DNA of 64,000 nucleotides from Azospirillum soli (GTDB lineage Bacteria; Pseudomonadota; Alphaproteobacteria; Azospirillales; Azospirillaceae), in the NCBI RefSeq assembly GCF_017876165.1, contig NZ_JAGINQ010000006.1, forward strand, positions 62,001 through 126,000, given 5' to 3'. Shown here piece by piece: positions 14,902 through 24,050 of this stretch. The translations under genes and the position numbers were made by a program. The notes under the pieces are model-generated. The model made no database searches. It was not told where the DNA came from and saw only the letters and a list, made by a program, of their open reading frames with translations. Position 1 is the stretch's first letter; each line of letters starts with the position of its first letter.

Positions 14902-15153
14902 CTATTCGTTCATGGGCAGCGACGGCCAGGGCATCGATGGACGGTCCGGGGGCTGCTGCGAACAGTCAGACCGCGCGCAATCGCAGGCCGGGAACATGCA
15001 GCCGTCCCCGTTCACGTCCGTCGCCCGCACCGCAAGGTCGTAGCGCACCCCCTGCATCAGCCGCGCGCCGTTGCGCGCGTGCCGTTCGTAGCATTCGACG
15101 ACGTTGCGTATACGAACCAGCAGCGCGCGGCGTTCGTCGATGGCCGGGTCCAT
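14902..15153 (-). CDS. Small hypothetical protein
   Basis: 83 aa starting at ATG 15153 (MDPAIDERRALLVRIRNVVECYERHARNG). The N-terminal half is a charged helix; the C-terminal half has a CDCARSDC cysteine cluster and Pro-rich end. Possible small metal-binding protein, but no family recognised and the ORF could be spurious. Confidence 0.4.
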   Translation of the reverse strand: MDPAIDERRALLVRIRNVVECYERHARNGARLMQGVRYDLAVRATDVNGDGCMFPACDCARSDCSQQPPDRPSMPWPSLPMNE

Positions 15154-15278
15154 GGCCGCTCTCCCGTCTTTCGTGTGTCTTCGATGGTAACGGTCCGCCG
15201 CGCCATGCCTCCCCGGATCATCGGTGGATCATCCGTCCGTCGCCTCCGTTCCCGTTCCAGAAAAAGCAGGAGACGCAT

Positions 15279-15503
15279 ATGGATCGGGACAAGCTGAAGC
15301 GCGTGGCCGACGCCCTGGGCGAGGTTCACCTGTACGACAAGCACCACACCGGCGAGATGATCGCCATGCGGCTGCGGGATTCCCTGGCCGACCTGCCCGG
15401 CTACGGCCCTGCCGAGGTGGAGGACAAGCTGATGCGGCTGGCCCGCGTGGCGATCGAAGCCGTTGAAGCGGGCGAGACCGACCTTGGAAAGCCGGGGCCG
15501 TGA
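15279..15503 (+). CDS. Small hypothetical protein
   Basis: 74 aa from ATG 15279, preceded by GCAGGAGA. Helical and acidic (RDKLKRVADALGEVHLYDKHH...; EDKLMRLARVAIEAVEAGE). No domain recognised. The clear ribosome site and compact composition support a real gene. Confidence 0.55.
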   Translation: MDRDKLKRVADALGEVHLYDKHHTGEMIAMRLRDSLADLPGYGPAEVEDKLMRLARVAIEAVEAGETDLGKPGP

Positions 15504-15577
15504 GAAAACCGAAGACGTGAGCTTGCGCCGCCCCGCCTGTTGTCCGGACGAACGCACATGTCCAGGGGAGACGCCGC

Positions 15578-15763
15578 ATGAGTGACAAGTCCATGAGCGA
15601 TAAGCCGAAACCGAACGAAACCCACCCGCCGCGCAGCTACGATCCCGGCACCGACAAGCCGTTGAGCGACCGCGACGAGGCCCGCCCCGGCACGCCGGGC
15701 ACCGGCGAGGACATCGACCCCAAGACGGGCGATAAGTTCAACGAGGGCATCGGCGGCGCCTGA
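15578..15763 (+). CDS. Small disordered hydrophilic protein
   Basis: 61 aa, almost free of hydrophobic residues (KPKPNETHPPRSYDPGTDKP; DIDPKTGDKFNEGIGGA). The Asp/Pro/Gly-rich character suggests an intrinsically disordered stress-type protein. It is followed 11 bp later by a very strong terminator, which supports expression as a discrete unit. Confidence 0.55.
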   Translation: MSDKSMSDKPKPNETHPPRSYDPGTDKPLSDRDEARPGTPGTGEDIDPKTGDKFNEGIGGA

Positions 15764-15774
15764 CCGTCTGCGCA

Positions 15775-15831
15775 ACGGCCCCACCCCTCCCCCGCTTCAC
15801 GGCGGGGGAGGGGTGGGGCCGTCATATTTTT
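15775..15831 (+). terminator. Strong rho-independent terminator
   Basis: A near 21-bp stem with arms 15775-15795 and 15802-15822 and a 6-nt loop, followed by a T-rich run (15826-15831). It ends the short-gene transcript and, being symmetric, may also stop the convergent gene at 15850. Confidence 0.85.
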
Positions 15832-15849
15832 ATCGTCAGCGTTTCGTTA

Positions 15850-16119
15850 TCAGCGGACGCGCTCGCAATGCACCACGCCGTCGTTGCGGCTGGTCACCCG
15901 CAGGGTGAAGCGCCGTGCCCGGTTCGTTGGAGCGAGCACGTTGATCAAATCGCCGACGCTCAGTTCCCGCGCGGTGTCGAGCAGATTGCCCTCCGCCAAT
16001 TCCTCTTCCAGGGCGGGCGAGGCCTCGATGCTCCAGATCGTGCCGATGGGCGTGTGGCTGTCGCGATGCAGGCCAACCGCCGGAGCCGGTTTCGAGGGGC
16101 GACGCGAGAAGAACCCCAT
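15850..16119 (-). CDS. Small conserved-type hypothetical protein
   Basis: 89 aa from ATG 16119 (MGFFSRRPSKPAPAVGLHRD). After a basic start there is an acidic region (EASPALEEELAEGNLLDTAREL) and a beta-rich C-terminus (GDLINVLAPTNRARRFTLRV; DGVVHCERVR). No known domain. It lies 50 bp after the SDR gene on the same strand. Confidence 0.5.
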   Translation of the reverse strand: MGFFSRRPSKPAPAVGLHRDSHTPIGTIWSIEASPALEEELAEGNLLDTARELSVGDLINVLAPTNRARRFTLRVTSRNDGVVHCERVR

Positions 16120-16169
16120 GATCGACGATCCTCGCTTGCTTTGGAACCCCGCCGTCAGAACGCCTGATT

Positions 16170-17222
16170 TCAGAACGCCCGGCGGCGGCGCGCCCACACG
16201 TCGGCCGGAAGGCCGCTCATCAACCCGATGGGCACCATGAACAGGGCCAGATTGATCCAGGAGAACGGACGCTGCGGCCGATTGGTGGCGCCGACGTTCC
16301 GCCCCTGCCCGCTCCGCCCAAGTCCATTCCGCCCATGCCCGGCGCGTTCCATCCACCCGCCGCTCGCCCCGCTGTATTCCGGCATGGGGTTCAGCACCGC
16401 GCCGGGCGTCTCGCGGGCCGGGCGGTTCTCGAACATGTTGCGGTCCACCATGTGCGCCATCATGCGTTCGGTCATGGCCGGCGCGACGGCGTGCTGCAAG
16501 GCGGCGACCCGGCCGACGTTGCCGACGAACACGTCGTTCTTCGGCTTTTCGGCCAGCGCGACGATGGCGGCGGCCACCTGTTCCGGCGGATAGAGCGGGT
16601 CCAGCGGCTTGATCGCGCGACCGGTGTAGTTGGCGGCGTGCTGCCACAGCGGCGTGTCGATGGGGCCGGGCATGACCGTGCAGACGTGGATGCCCGGCTC
16701 CTCCACCAGCTCCTGCCGCAGCGTTTCGGAGAATCCGCGCACCGCGAACTTGCTCGCCACATAGCCGGCGGTGTAGCGCTGCCCGACCGTGGAAGCCATG
16801 GAGGACACGTTGATGATCGTCCCCTTGCCCCGGTCCAGGAAATGCGGCAGCACCGCCCGGCAGCCGTTGGCCGTGCCGAAGAAGTTGGTGCGCATGATCT
16901 CTTCGAAGACGTCCTGCGGCGTCTCCTCGAAGCGGCCGAAGGCGATCACGCCCGCGTTGTTCACCCAGACGTCGATGCCGCCGAAGGCGTCGATCGCGCG
17001 CTCGGCCAACCGGTTCATCTGCTCCTGGTCCCGCACGTCGGTGGGCACCACCATGGCCCGCCCGCCGGCCTCCAGGCATTCCTCGGCAACCTCGTGCAGC
17101 GCCGCGTGCCGCCGCGCCGCCAGCACCACCGCCGCGCCGCGCCGCGCGAAGTCCACGGCGGTCGCTCGGCCGATCCCGCTGGACGCGCCGGTGATGACCA
17201 CCACCTTGTCGAGTTGCGCCAT
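16170..17222 (-). CDS. SDR family oxidoreductase with C-terminal extension
   Basis: 350 aa from ATG 17222 (MAQLDKVVVITGASSGIGRA). The TGxxxGIG cofactor motif (11-18), NNAG at 98-101, S151 and Y164-x3-K168 make a complete classical short-chain dehydrogenase. About 100 extra residues follow the SDR core, ending in a hydrophobic segment (SWINLALFMVPIGLMSGL) that could anchor the enzyme to the membrane. Similar extended SDRs are common in Proteobacteria; the substrate is unknown. Confidence 0.88.
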   Translation of the reverse strand: MAQLDKVVVITGASSGIGRATAVDFARRGAAVVLAARRHAALHEVAEECLEAGGRAMVVPTDVRDQEQMNRLAERAIDAFGGIDVWVNNAGVIAFGRFEETPQDVFEEIMRTNFFGTANGCRAVLPHFLDRGKGTIINVSSMASTVGQRYTAGYVASKFAVRGFSETLRQELVEEPGIHVCTVMPGPIDTPLWQHAANYTGRAIKPLDPLYPPEQVAAAIVALAEKPKNDVFVGNVGRVAALQHAVAPAMTERMMAHMVDRNMFENRPARETPGAVLNPMPEYSGASGGWMERAGHGRNGLGRSGQGRNVGATNRPQRPFSWINLALFMVPIGLMSGLPADVWARRRRAF

Positions 17223-17384
17223 ATGCTCCGTTCCCGCACCGTTCCGTTGGACGTGTCGCAGGACTAAACACCGCAACACCGCAAAGGTGCCCCGAATGCC
17301 CCTCTTGACCAGAAGTCTGGAGACCGGTGCGCGAACCCGCTAAAGTCGCTCCGGACATTCGGAACGGCGAAGGGAGCGGCGACC

Positions 17385-17621
17385 GTGGCGGCGAAGGAAC
17401 TCGACGTGAAGGGGCTTCACTGCCCGCTTCCCATCCTGCGCACGCGCGCCCTTCTGGACAAGATGACCCCGGGGGAGGAGGTGATCATCTACGCCACCGA
17501 CCCGGCCTCGGTCATCGACTTCAAGCACTTCTGCAACACGACCGAGAACGAACTGCTCGCCCACGAGACGCGCGGCGAGGTGTTCGTCTACCACATCCGC
17601 CGGGGCACCCCCGCCCCGTGA
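17385..17621 (+). CDS. TusA/SirA-family sulfur carrier
   Basis: 78 aa from GTG 17385. The TusA fold signature KGLHCPLPILRTRALLDKM carries the persulfide Cys at position 13 in CPxP context. These carriers deliver sulfane sulfur for tRNA thiolation or molybdenum-cofactor enzymes. It is followed by a DUF2478-DUF364 protein and lies near moeA, so a role in molybdoenzyme sulfur supply is possible. Divergent from the SDR gene. Confidence 0.88.
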   Translation: MAAKELDVKGLHCPLPILRTRALLDKMTPGEEVIIYATDPASVIDFKHFCNTTENELLAHETRGEVFVYHIRRGTPAP

Positions 17622-17662
17622 CGCCGCACCATGTGACCGACCCAACGATGGAGGCCGTTGCC

Positions 17663-18913
17663 ATGCCGACCCTGCGCCCCGCGGTCCCGCCGCCGCTGCG
17701 CCCCGGCGCGGTGATCCACGGCCCCGGCTCGGCCGAGGTGGACGACCTGCTCGACCGTTTCACGACAGAGCTGCGGCGGCGCGGCTTCCGCGTTGGCGGC
17801 GTGGTTCAGCGCAACTACGGCGCCATCGACGACTGCGCCGACCGGATGGAGCTGGTGGACGTCGCCACCGGCCGTGCCTTTGGCATCTCCCAGAATCTGG
17901 GCCGCGAGTCGCAGTCCTGCCGGGTCGATCCCGCCGGCGTCGCCGACGCCAGCCAAGCCGTCCGCCGCGCCATCGCGGAACGCGTGGACCTGCTGGTCGT
18001 CAACAAGTTCGCCGGGCTGGAAGCGCACGGCGAGGGGCTCGCCGATGAGCTGCTGACCGGGATATCCGAAGGCATCCCCGTGCTGACCAGCGTGGGCAGC
18101 CGCTTCCTCAACGAATGGCAGACCTTCACCGGCGGCTACGCCGCGTTGCTGTCCCCGGACGACGCCGCGCTGTGGCGCTGGTGGGGCACCCACCGGCTCT
18201 ACGACGACCTGCTGCTCGGCGTGCGCGACACCGTGGTGCAGCGTGTGGTGATCGGCGCCAAGTGGATCATGGTGGAGACGGACGCGACGGTCGGCCTCGC
18301 CGCCCGCCCCTCCGTCACGTCGGGCGCCGACATTCCCGCCCCCGAAACCTGGGCCGGCAGCAGCCTCAAGGATCTCGCCGCGCAGGCCGTCCGTTCCTGG
18401 GACCCACTGGAATCGGCCATCGGCGTCGCCGCGCTGAACGCCCACTACAACCACCCCGGCCAGCGGGGCGACCAGGGCAACGGGCTCGACCTGTTCGCCG
18501 GTGTGGCGGGGCGCGTGGTGGTCATCGGCGGCTTTCCGGCCATCGCCCGCCGCCTGCCGAACGCCCAGGTCATCGAGATCGACCCGCGCCCCGGCGAATA
18601 CCCGGAGGCCGCCGCCGAATGGCTGCTGCCCGACGCGGAGGCCGTGGCCGTCACCTCATCCTCACTTGCCAACCGCACCCTGCCCCGCCTGCTGGGTGCT
18701 GCGAACGGCGCGCGGGTGGCGCTGGTCGGGCCGGGCACGCCTTTGACCGAGCGGCTGTTCTCCTATGGCGTGGACTCGCTGGCCGGCTTCGTCGTGGAGG
18801 ACCGGGAGGCGGTGGCGCGCGTCATCCTCGACGGCGGCTCGTCCCAGAGCTTCCACCGCTTCGGGCGCTTCGTCACCCTGCACAAGAACAACGCGCACAA
18901 GAACAACGGCTGA
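17663..18913 (+). CDS. DUF2478-DUF4213/DUF364 fusion protein
   Basis: 416 aa from ATG 17663 (GGAGG 8 nt upstream). The N-terminal half (about 20-165) fits DUF2478, an NTPase-like domain found with molybdate genes (VGGVVQRNYGAIDDCADRMELVDVATG; VDLLVVNKFAGLEAHGEG). The second half has ESAIGVAALNAHYN and a Rossmann-like end (VVVIGGFPAIARRLPNAQVIEID) typical of DUF4213/DUF364, described as a putative metal-chelation domain. The fusion and its setting next to tusA and moeA suggest molybdenum handling. Confidence 0.7.
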   Translation: MPTLRPAVPPPLRPGAVIHGPGSAEVDDLLDRFTTELRRRGFRVGGVVQRNYGAIDDCADRMELVDVATGRAFGISQNLGRESQSCRVDPAGVADASQAVRRAIAERVDLLVVNKFAGLEAHGEGLADELLTGISEGIPVLTSVGSRFLNEWQTFTGGYAALLSPDDAALWRWWGTHRLYDDLLLGVRDTVVQRVVIGAKWIMVETDATVGLAARPSVTSGADIPAPETWAGSSLKDLAAQAVRSWDPLESAIGVAALNAHYNHPGQRGDQGNGLDLFAGVAGRVVVIGGFPAIARRLPNAQVIEIDPRPGEYPEAAAEWLLPDAEAVAVTSSSLANRTLPRLLGAANGARVALVGPGTPLTERLFSYGVDSLAGFVVEDREAVARVILDGGSSQSFHRFGRFVTLHKNNAHKNNG

Positions 18914-18933
18914 TACCCAGGAGGGACATCGAG

Positions 18934-19260
18934 ATGGACGAACGGACCCGCATCGAACTGGAGGCCGCCGCGTTCCGCGGCCTGGTCGAACATCTGCGCA
19001 AGCGCACCGACGTGCAGAACATTGACCTGATGAACCTCGCTGGCTTCTGCCGCAACTGCCTGTCCAAGTGGTACGCCGCCGCCGCCAAGGAGCGCGGCAT
19101 ACCCCTGACCGACGAGGAAGCGCGCATCGCCGTCTACGGCATGCCTTACTCGGAGTGGAAGGAGAAGCACCAGAAGGAAGCCACCCCCGAACAGCAGAAG
19201 ATGTTCGAGGACACCAAGCCGCTGCACGCCGAAATCAGCGGCCATTACGTGAAGAAGTAG
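18934..19260 (+). CDS. DUF1244 family protein
   Basis: 108 aa; ATG 18934 with GGAGGG upstream, 20 bp after the fusion gene. The full-length DUF1244 pattern is present: AFRGLVEHLRKRTDVQNIDLM, NLAGFCRNCLSKWY, then YGMPYSEWKEKHQ. A small cytoplasmic protein conserved in Proteobacteria, function unknown. Likely in one operon with the tusA-like and DUF2478 genes. Confidence 0.85.
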   Translation: MDERTRIELEAAAFRGLVEHLRKRTDVQNIDLMNLAGFCRNCLSKWYAAAAKERGIPLTDEEARIAVYGMPYSEWKEKHQKEATPEQQKMFEDTKPLHAEISGHYVKK

Positions 19261-19262
19261 GC

Positions 19263-20813
19263 TTACGCCGCCGTCCGCCGCGCGAACAGCGCGACCGCCT
19301 CGTCGATGTAGGCGGCGAGTTGCGCGGCGGCGGATTCCCCAGCACTGATCGCCGCGTAACGCGCCCGCGCCTCGGCACGGGCGCGCTCCAGCAGGCCCGC
19401 ATCGCCGGCTAGCGCCGCCGCCCGCTCCACGAAGGCCGCACGGTCGGGCACCGTGAAGGCCGGCCCGACGACGCTCGCCACGTCCCCCTGCGGCAGGGTT
19501 ATCGGCGGCACCCCATCGGCCATCGCGTGCGCGGCACTTCCGCCCCCGCCCGTGCGCGGCGGGTTCAGGAACAGGTCGCTGAGGCCGAGCAGTCCCCGGA
19601 TATCGTCCACGAACCCCAGGCAGCGCAGCGCCCCGGCATGGCGGGAACGCGCCAGCCGTCGCGGCAGGGTTTCGACGCCGCCTGCGAACAGCACCAGCGC
19701 GCGCGGCACCCGGTCGATCACCGCCTCCAGCAGCGCCAGGAAGTCGTCGCCCACCTCCTCGTCCAGCCGGTTTCCGACCACGGCGCAGACGAAGGACTCA
19801 TCCCCGATGCCGAGATCGGCGCGGCTCATCCCACCCGGTTCCCCACGCAGGGAAAAGCGGGTCCGGAACGGCCGCCACGCCGCCGCGAGCCGCGCATGGC
19901 CTTGCGGCGGGCTGGCGCCGCCGTAATCCAGCACGATGTCGGCCATCGACAGGGCGACGCCGGTCGTGGTCGGAATGGTCAGCGTCGGCCGGGCCGGGGC
20001 CAGCAGGTCGGCGACCATCACGGCGCCGCCGAAGCCGATCACCACGTCCGGATCGTGCCATTCCACCGCCCGCAGGAACCAGCCCAGCTTCTCCGCCGTG
20101 ATCGCCGGTTCGGTCGAGGACAACATGCGGAAGGACCGCCCATCCACATCGACGATCTGCTTGCCGTCGAAGGTCGGCTCCACGTTCGCCGCGAAGGGCG
20201 GCACAAACAGGGTGTGGAGCGCGGCCGGCATCATGTTGGTGTTGAGGATCACCACCTCCTTGCCGATCCGCTCCTCGACCATCGTCGCGTAGTCCAGCAG
20301 GTCGCGCGAGGGCTGGTGGTTGGCCGACAGGAACTGGTTGGTGACCAGCACGGCCCGCCCGGTGGCCGGCGCGCCCGCCGCCCGTGGAATCGGCCGCAGG
20401 TCGAGCCTCCGCGCGATCTCGCCGATCAGGCGTTCGTAAAAGGGCAGCAGCCGTCCCGTGGCGAAGTCCGGCATGCTCGCCGCGTCCATGGATGCCATGA
20501 ACTGCTGGCGGACGATGCTCCACAGGATGTGGTTCAACGCCTCCAGCGGCGCGGTGCCGAGGGCGGCCTCCGCTCCATCTAGAATGCGGGCGTGGTGGCG
20601 CAGGTCGCCGCTGGCGAGGCCGAGTGCCGAATCCATCAGGAGTGGATCGGCGTTCGGCGCGGCGCGGCGCAGTTCCGCCTCCAGCGCCGGGTCGGCCCCG
20701 GCCCCCGCCATCCGCACCGCCTCGCAGGCCTCCACGACGGCGGTCAGGTCGGCCACGCTGCGGACCGGAGCCCGCAGCCGCTCCGCCAGACGCGCGACGG
20801 CGGCGTGGCTCAC
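19263..20813 (-). CDS. GT-B glycosyltransferase-like protein
   Basis: 516 aa from GTG 20813. The N-terminal 130 residues are helical. The rest has two Rossmann-like halves with RAVLVTNQFLSANHQPSRDL, VVIGFGGAVMVADLLAPARP and a C-terminal donor-site-like region (LRCLGFVDDIRGLLGLSDLFLNPPRTGGG...AMADGVPPITL). This outlines a family-1/SPINDLY-like GT-B glycosyltransferase. GTG overlaps the moeA stop by 4 nt (GTGA), so it is translationally coupled to moeA. Donor and acceptor unknown. Confidence 0.6.
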   Translation of the reverse strand: MSHAAVARLAERLRAPVRSVADLTAVVEACEAVRMAGAGADPALEAELRRAAPNADPLLMDSALGLASGDLRHHARILDGAEAALGTAPLEALNHILWSIVRQQFMASMDAASMPDFATGRLLPFYERLIGEIARRLDLRPIPRAAGAPATGRAVLVTNQFLSANHQPSRDLLDYATMVEERIGKEVVILNTNMMPAALHTLFVPPFAANVEPTFDGKQIVDVDGRSFRMLSSTEPAITAEKLGWFLRAVEWHDPDVVIGFGGAVMVADLLAPARPTLTIPTTTGVALSMADIVLDYGGASPPQGHARLAAAWRPFRTRFSLRGEPGGMSRADLGIGDESFVCAVVGNRLDEEVGDDFLALLEAVIDRVPRALVLFAGGVETLPRRLARSRHAGALRCLGFVDDIRGLLGLSDLFLNPPRTGGGGSAAHAMADGVPPITLPQGDVASVVGPAFTVPDRAAFVERAAALAGDAGLLERARAEARARYAAISAGESAAAQLAAYIDEAVALFARRTAA

Positions 20814-22066
20814 GCGAACAGGCCGGTGAAGGGCAGGAAGTCCACCATGTCCCCCGGCCGGATGGCCGTGGCGTCCGCCGGCATGTCCACCAGCCCGTCC
20901 GCCTCGACCATCGAGGTCAGCACGCCGGAGCTGTCGCTCGGGAACTTGTGGGCGACCGGGCGTCCATCAGCCCCGATCTCCAGCCGGGCGCGCAGGAACT
21001 CCCGCCGGCCGGGCTTCTTCTTGAACTCGAACCCGGCGACCACGAGGCAGCGCGGCGTCGCCGTGCTTTCCGCGCCGGACAGGCGCAGCACCAGCGCCCG
21101 CCCGACCAGCATGAAGGTCACCATGGCCGACACCGGGTTGCCCGGCAGACCCAGGAACGGCGTGTCGCCGATGCGCCCCAGCGCCAGCGGCTTGCCCGGC
21201 TTGATGGCCAGCTTCCACATGTCGATGGAGCCCAGCGAGGTGACCACCGCCTTGACGTGATCCTCCTCGCCCACCGACACGCCGCCCGACGTGATCAGCA
21301 GGTCGGCGGTCTTCGCCGCCTCGGCCAGCGCCGCCCGCGTGGCGTCGTGATTGTCCGGCAGGATGCCGAGGTCGCGCACCTCCGCCCCCAGCGCCTCCAA
21401 CTGGGCGGCCAGCGTGTAGCGGTTGGCGTCGTAGATGGCGCCGTCCGGCTTTTCCGTCCCCGGCTCACGCAACTCGTCGCCCGTCGAGAACAGCACGACG
21501 CGCAGGCGCTTGCGCACCGATAGGCTGTTGCGGCCTACCGCCGCCGCCAGCCCGACCTCCTGCGCGCGCAGGCGCCGGCCGGGGGTCAGCACGGTGGCGC
21601 CGGCCGTCATGTCCTCGCCGGCCGCGCGGATGTTCGACCCGCGCGGCAGCGCGGCGGGCACCAGAACGGCGCCCTCCTCGGCCCGGCAATCCTCCTGCAT
21701 GGCGACGGTGTCCACGCCCGCCGGAACCGGCGCGCCGGTGAAGATCCGCACCGCCTCGCCCGGCCCGACCGTGCCCGCGAAGACGGAGCCCGCCGGCACG
21801 CGCCCGATCACGGTCATGCGCGCGAAGCCTTCACCCGCAGCCTCACCCGAAACCTCCGGCGCGCGATAGCCCCAGCCGTCCATGGCGGAGACCGCCACCG
21901 GCGGCACATCGACCGGCGCCGTCACCGATTCCGCCAGCACGCGGCCCAGCGCCGCGCGCAACGGCACGCTTTCCGGTTCGGTCACGGCCCCGTAGGTCCG
22001 GTTCACGCGGGCGACCGCCTCGTCGAGCGACAGGGCGGCCGGGCCGTGGGCGGTGCAGCAATCCAT
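20810..22066 (-). CDS. moeA: Molybdopterin molybdenumtransferase MoeA
   Basis: 418 aa, normal length. Landmarks are SAMDGWGYR near the N-terminus, RIFTGAPVPAGVDTVAMQED, the MPT-binding domain VVLFSTGDEL and DLLITSGGVSVGEEDHVK, and FLGLPGNPVSAMVTF. The C-terminal beta-barrel is complete. MoeA inserts molybdate into adenylylated molybdopterin, the last common step of Moco synthesis. It leads a two-gene operon with the glycosyltransferase-like gene. Confidence 0.95.
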   Translation of the reverse strand: MDCCTAHGPAALSLDEAVARVNRTYGAVTEPESVPLRAALGRVLAESVTAPVDVPPVAVSAMDGWGYRAPEVSGEAAGEGFARMTVIGRVPAGSVFAGTVGPGEAVRIFTGAPVPAGVDTVAMQEDCRAEEGAVLVPAALPRGSNIRAAGEDMTAGATVLTPGRRLRAQEVGLAAAVGRNSLSVRKRLRVVLFSTGDELREPGTEKPDGAIYDANRYTLAAQLEALGAEVRDLGILPDNHDATRAALAEAAKTADLLITSGGVSVGEEDHVKAVVTSLGSIDMWKLAIKPGKPLALGRIGDTPFLGLPGNPVSAMVTFMLVGRALVLRLSGAESTATPRCLVVAGFEFKKKPGRREFLRARLEIGADGRPVAHKFPSDSSGVLTSMVEADGLVDMPADATAIRPGDMVDFLPFTGLFA

Positions 22067-22233
22067 GCGGAAATCCTCTTCCCCGATGCGCTCAAGATGT
22101 GACGCGCGAAGGGCGCGATCTCAAGCCATATATGGCGCAAGCGCGACCGCTGGGCGCCTTGACCACCGTCAAGATGCGCCTTGCGGCCGGCTTCGGGAAG
22201 AGCGCCGGACGGAACGAAGGGGCCGAACGAAAC

Positions 22234-23748
22234 TCAGGAGCCGCGCATCGTCGCCGGGACGGATGCGGGGGCCGACGACTGGGGGGATATCTTCGCCGAC
22301 AGCGGGCGCACCGTCTTCTGATCGACCTTGCCCGCCGGCGTGGATTGCGGCGCGGGCGTGGATTGCGGCGCGTCGTCGTAGATGCCCGGATGGACGCGCA
22401 CCGTGCCCTCCGGCTCCACGAAGGCGGTCCAGTAGACGAAGCGCACCGGCACCGCGTTCGGCAGGGCGATGGTCTTGGTCTTGCCGCTTTCCAGCTGGCG
22501 GTCGATGGCCGCCGAATCGACCTTGGCGGGGCGCAGCAGGGTTTCCGCCACCATCCGCGCGTCGGCCAGACGCACGCAGCCGGAGCTGGCGGCGCGCAGG
22601 TCGCGCTCGAACAGCCTCGGGTCGTTGGTACCGTGCAGGAAGATCCCCTCGCCGTTCGTCAGGTTGAAGCGGAACCGGCCGAGCGCGTTGTCGTCCCCCG
22701 GCCGCTGCACGATGCGGATGCGGTCCGGCGTGACCGACCACCAATTGACGGTCTCCGGCGCCACCTCGTTGCCGTCCAGATAGACAATGGCGTCCTTGAT
22801 GCCGGAGTTGCCCTTCTTGCGCAGGATCGGCAGCTTGTCCTCGACCAGCACGGTCGGCGGCACCGTCCAGGTCGGGTTGACCGTGATGCTGGTCACCTTG
22901 TCCTGCAACAGCGGGGTTTGCCGGCTCGGCCGCCCGACCACCGCGCGCATGGTGAACTGAAGCTTGCCGCGCTCGACATAGGTCACGGTCTGGCTCGGCA
23001 GGTTGACCAGAATGACCGTGTCGGGAACGGTCGGCTGGAAGGCGCGCATGGACGTCACGGCCTTGCGCATCAGCGCCGCCGCCTGGGCCGGCGTGCGGTC
23101 CAGGGCCTGCCGCGTCACCTCGCCGACCTTGCCGTCGGGCATCAGCCCCTCGGCGATCTGGAAGGCGCGCACCGCCGCCTCGATGTTGTCGTCGAACGTG
23201 TCGGTGACGTGCTCCGGCGCCAGATGGCCAAGTTCGACCAGCCGGTTCGCCAGCCGCTGCACCCGGTCGGCGCTGCGCGAGCGCACCTGGATGATCAGCG
23301 GCGGCGGTGGGGGCAGAGCCGCCTCGACCACCGGCGCGCCAGCATCCGCCGGAGCCTCCGGCGAGGATGGCACCGCCACGGGAGCCGCCAGGGGAGGCAC
23401 GGCAGGAGTCGCCGGCGGGACCACGGGAATGTCCGGCACGGCCGACGCGTCCGTCTCGCTCGGCTGGACCGGGCCGGGAGCGACGACATCCACCATGCCG
23501 CCGTCGCCCTTCTTCAGGACCAGACCGTAACCGACCCGCGTCGCTTTCACCTTTGGGGCGGTTTCCAGCTCCGTCGCGCGTTGCTCCAGCCGGGCGATCC
23601 AGCCGCCGACCAAGTCCCGGCCGGTGGCGGGGCCGGAAGCGGCCTCGGCCGACGAACCGAAGGGAAGCAGGATCAGGCCGGCGAGGAGGCCCACGGCCAT
23701 CCCCGCCCGCAGACGGGGCCGGGCGTAGGTGCGAAGAGCGTTCAGCAT
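22234..23748 (-). CDS. L,D-transpeptidase (YcbB-like, YkuD domain)
   Basis: 504 aa from ATG 23748 (MLNALRTYARPRLRAGMAVG). A signal/anchor segment (about 15-37) is followed by Pro/Ala-rich linkers, a peptidoglycan-binding domain (DRVQRLANRLVELGHL...GLMPDGKVG) and a YkuD catalytic domain. The catalytic motif is HGTNDPRLFERDLRAASSG followed by CVRLAD, containing His and the nucleophile Cys. Periplasmic enzyme making 3-3 peptide crosslinks. Divergent from the D,D-carboxypeptidase that supplies its tetrapeptide donors. Confidence 0.92.
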   Translation of the reverse strand: MLNALRTYARPRLRAGMAVGLLAGLILLPFGSSAEAASGPATGRDLVGGWIARLEQRATELETAPKVKATRVGYGLVLKKGDGGMVDVVAPGPVQPSETDASAVPDIPVVPPATPAVPPLAAPVAVPSSPEAPADAGAPVVEAALPPPPPLIIQVRSRSADRVQRLANRLVELGHLAPEHVTDTFDDNIEAAVRAFQIAEGLMPDGKVGEVTRQALDRTPAQAAALMRKAVTSMRAFQPTVPDTVILVNLPSQTVTYVERGKLQFTMRAVVGRPSRQTPLLQDKVTSITVNPTWTVPPTVLVEDKLPILRKKGNSGIKDAIVYLDGNEVAPETVNWWSVTPDRIRIVQRPGDDNALGRFRFNLTNGEGIFLHGTNDPRLFERDLRAASSGCVRLADARMVAETLLRPAKVDSAAIDRQLESGKTKTIALPNAVPVRFVYWTAFVEPEGTVRVHPGIYDDAPQSTPAPQSTPAGKVDQKTVRPLSAKISPQSSAPASVPATMRGS

Positions 23749-24050
23749 ATCCGGAGCATCCCACGCGCTGGTGAACATAGGGCTAACGACTTGGCCTGAA
23801 CGGAGCCTTGACAGGCTCATCGGCGGTTCTCAGCTCTGCCCGCCGCAGTGGCATATGACAAGTGACATCGCGTGGCATCCTGCCCCGCTGTTGCATAATC
23901 GCGCCAGCGTAGCAGCAACAACACAGCATTGCGTTGGATGGCCCGGCCGGGGGCTTGAACTTTCGCGCGCGGCGAACATCCAACACATTCTTTTTTAACC
24001 GTCTCCGGCCTACTGGAAGCGACCACACACCTTCCGCCCCGGTCACCATC

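Noticed and set aside
15850-17358. A 502-codon minus-strand frame covering the SDR gene in another frame
   Set aside because: Only its last 89 codons (15850-16119) look real; the rest is the +1 frame of the SDR gene.
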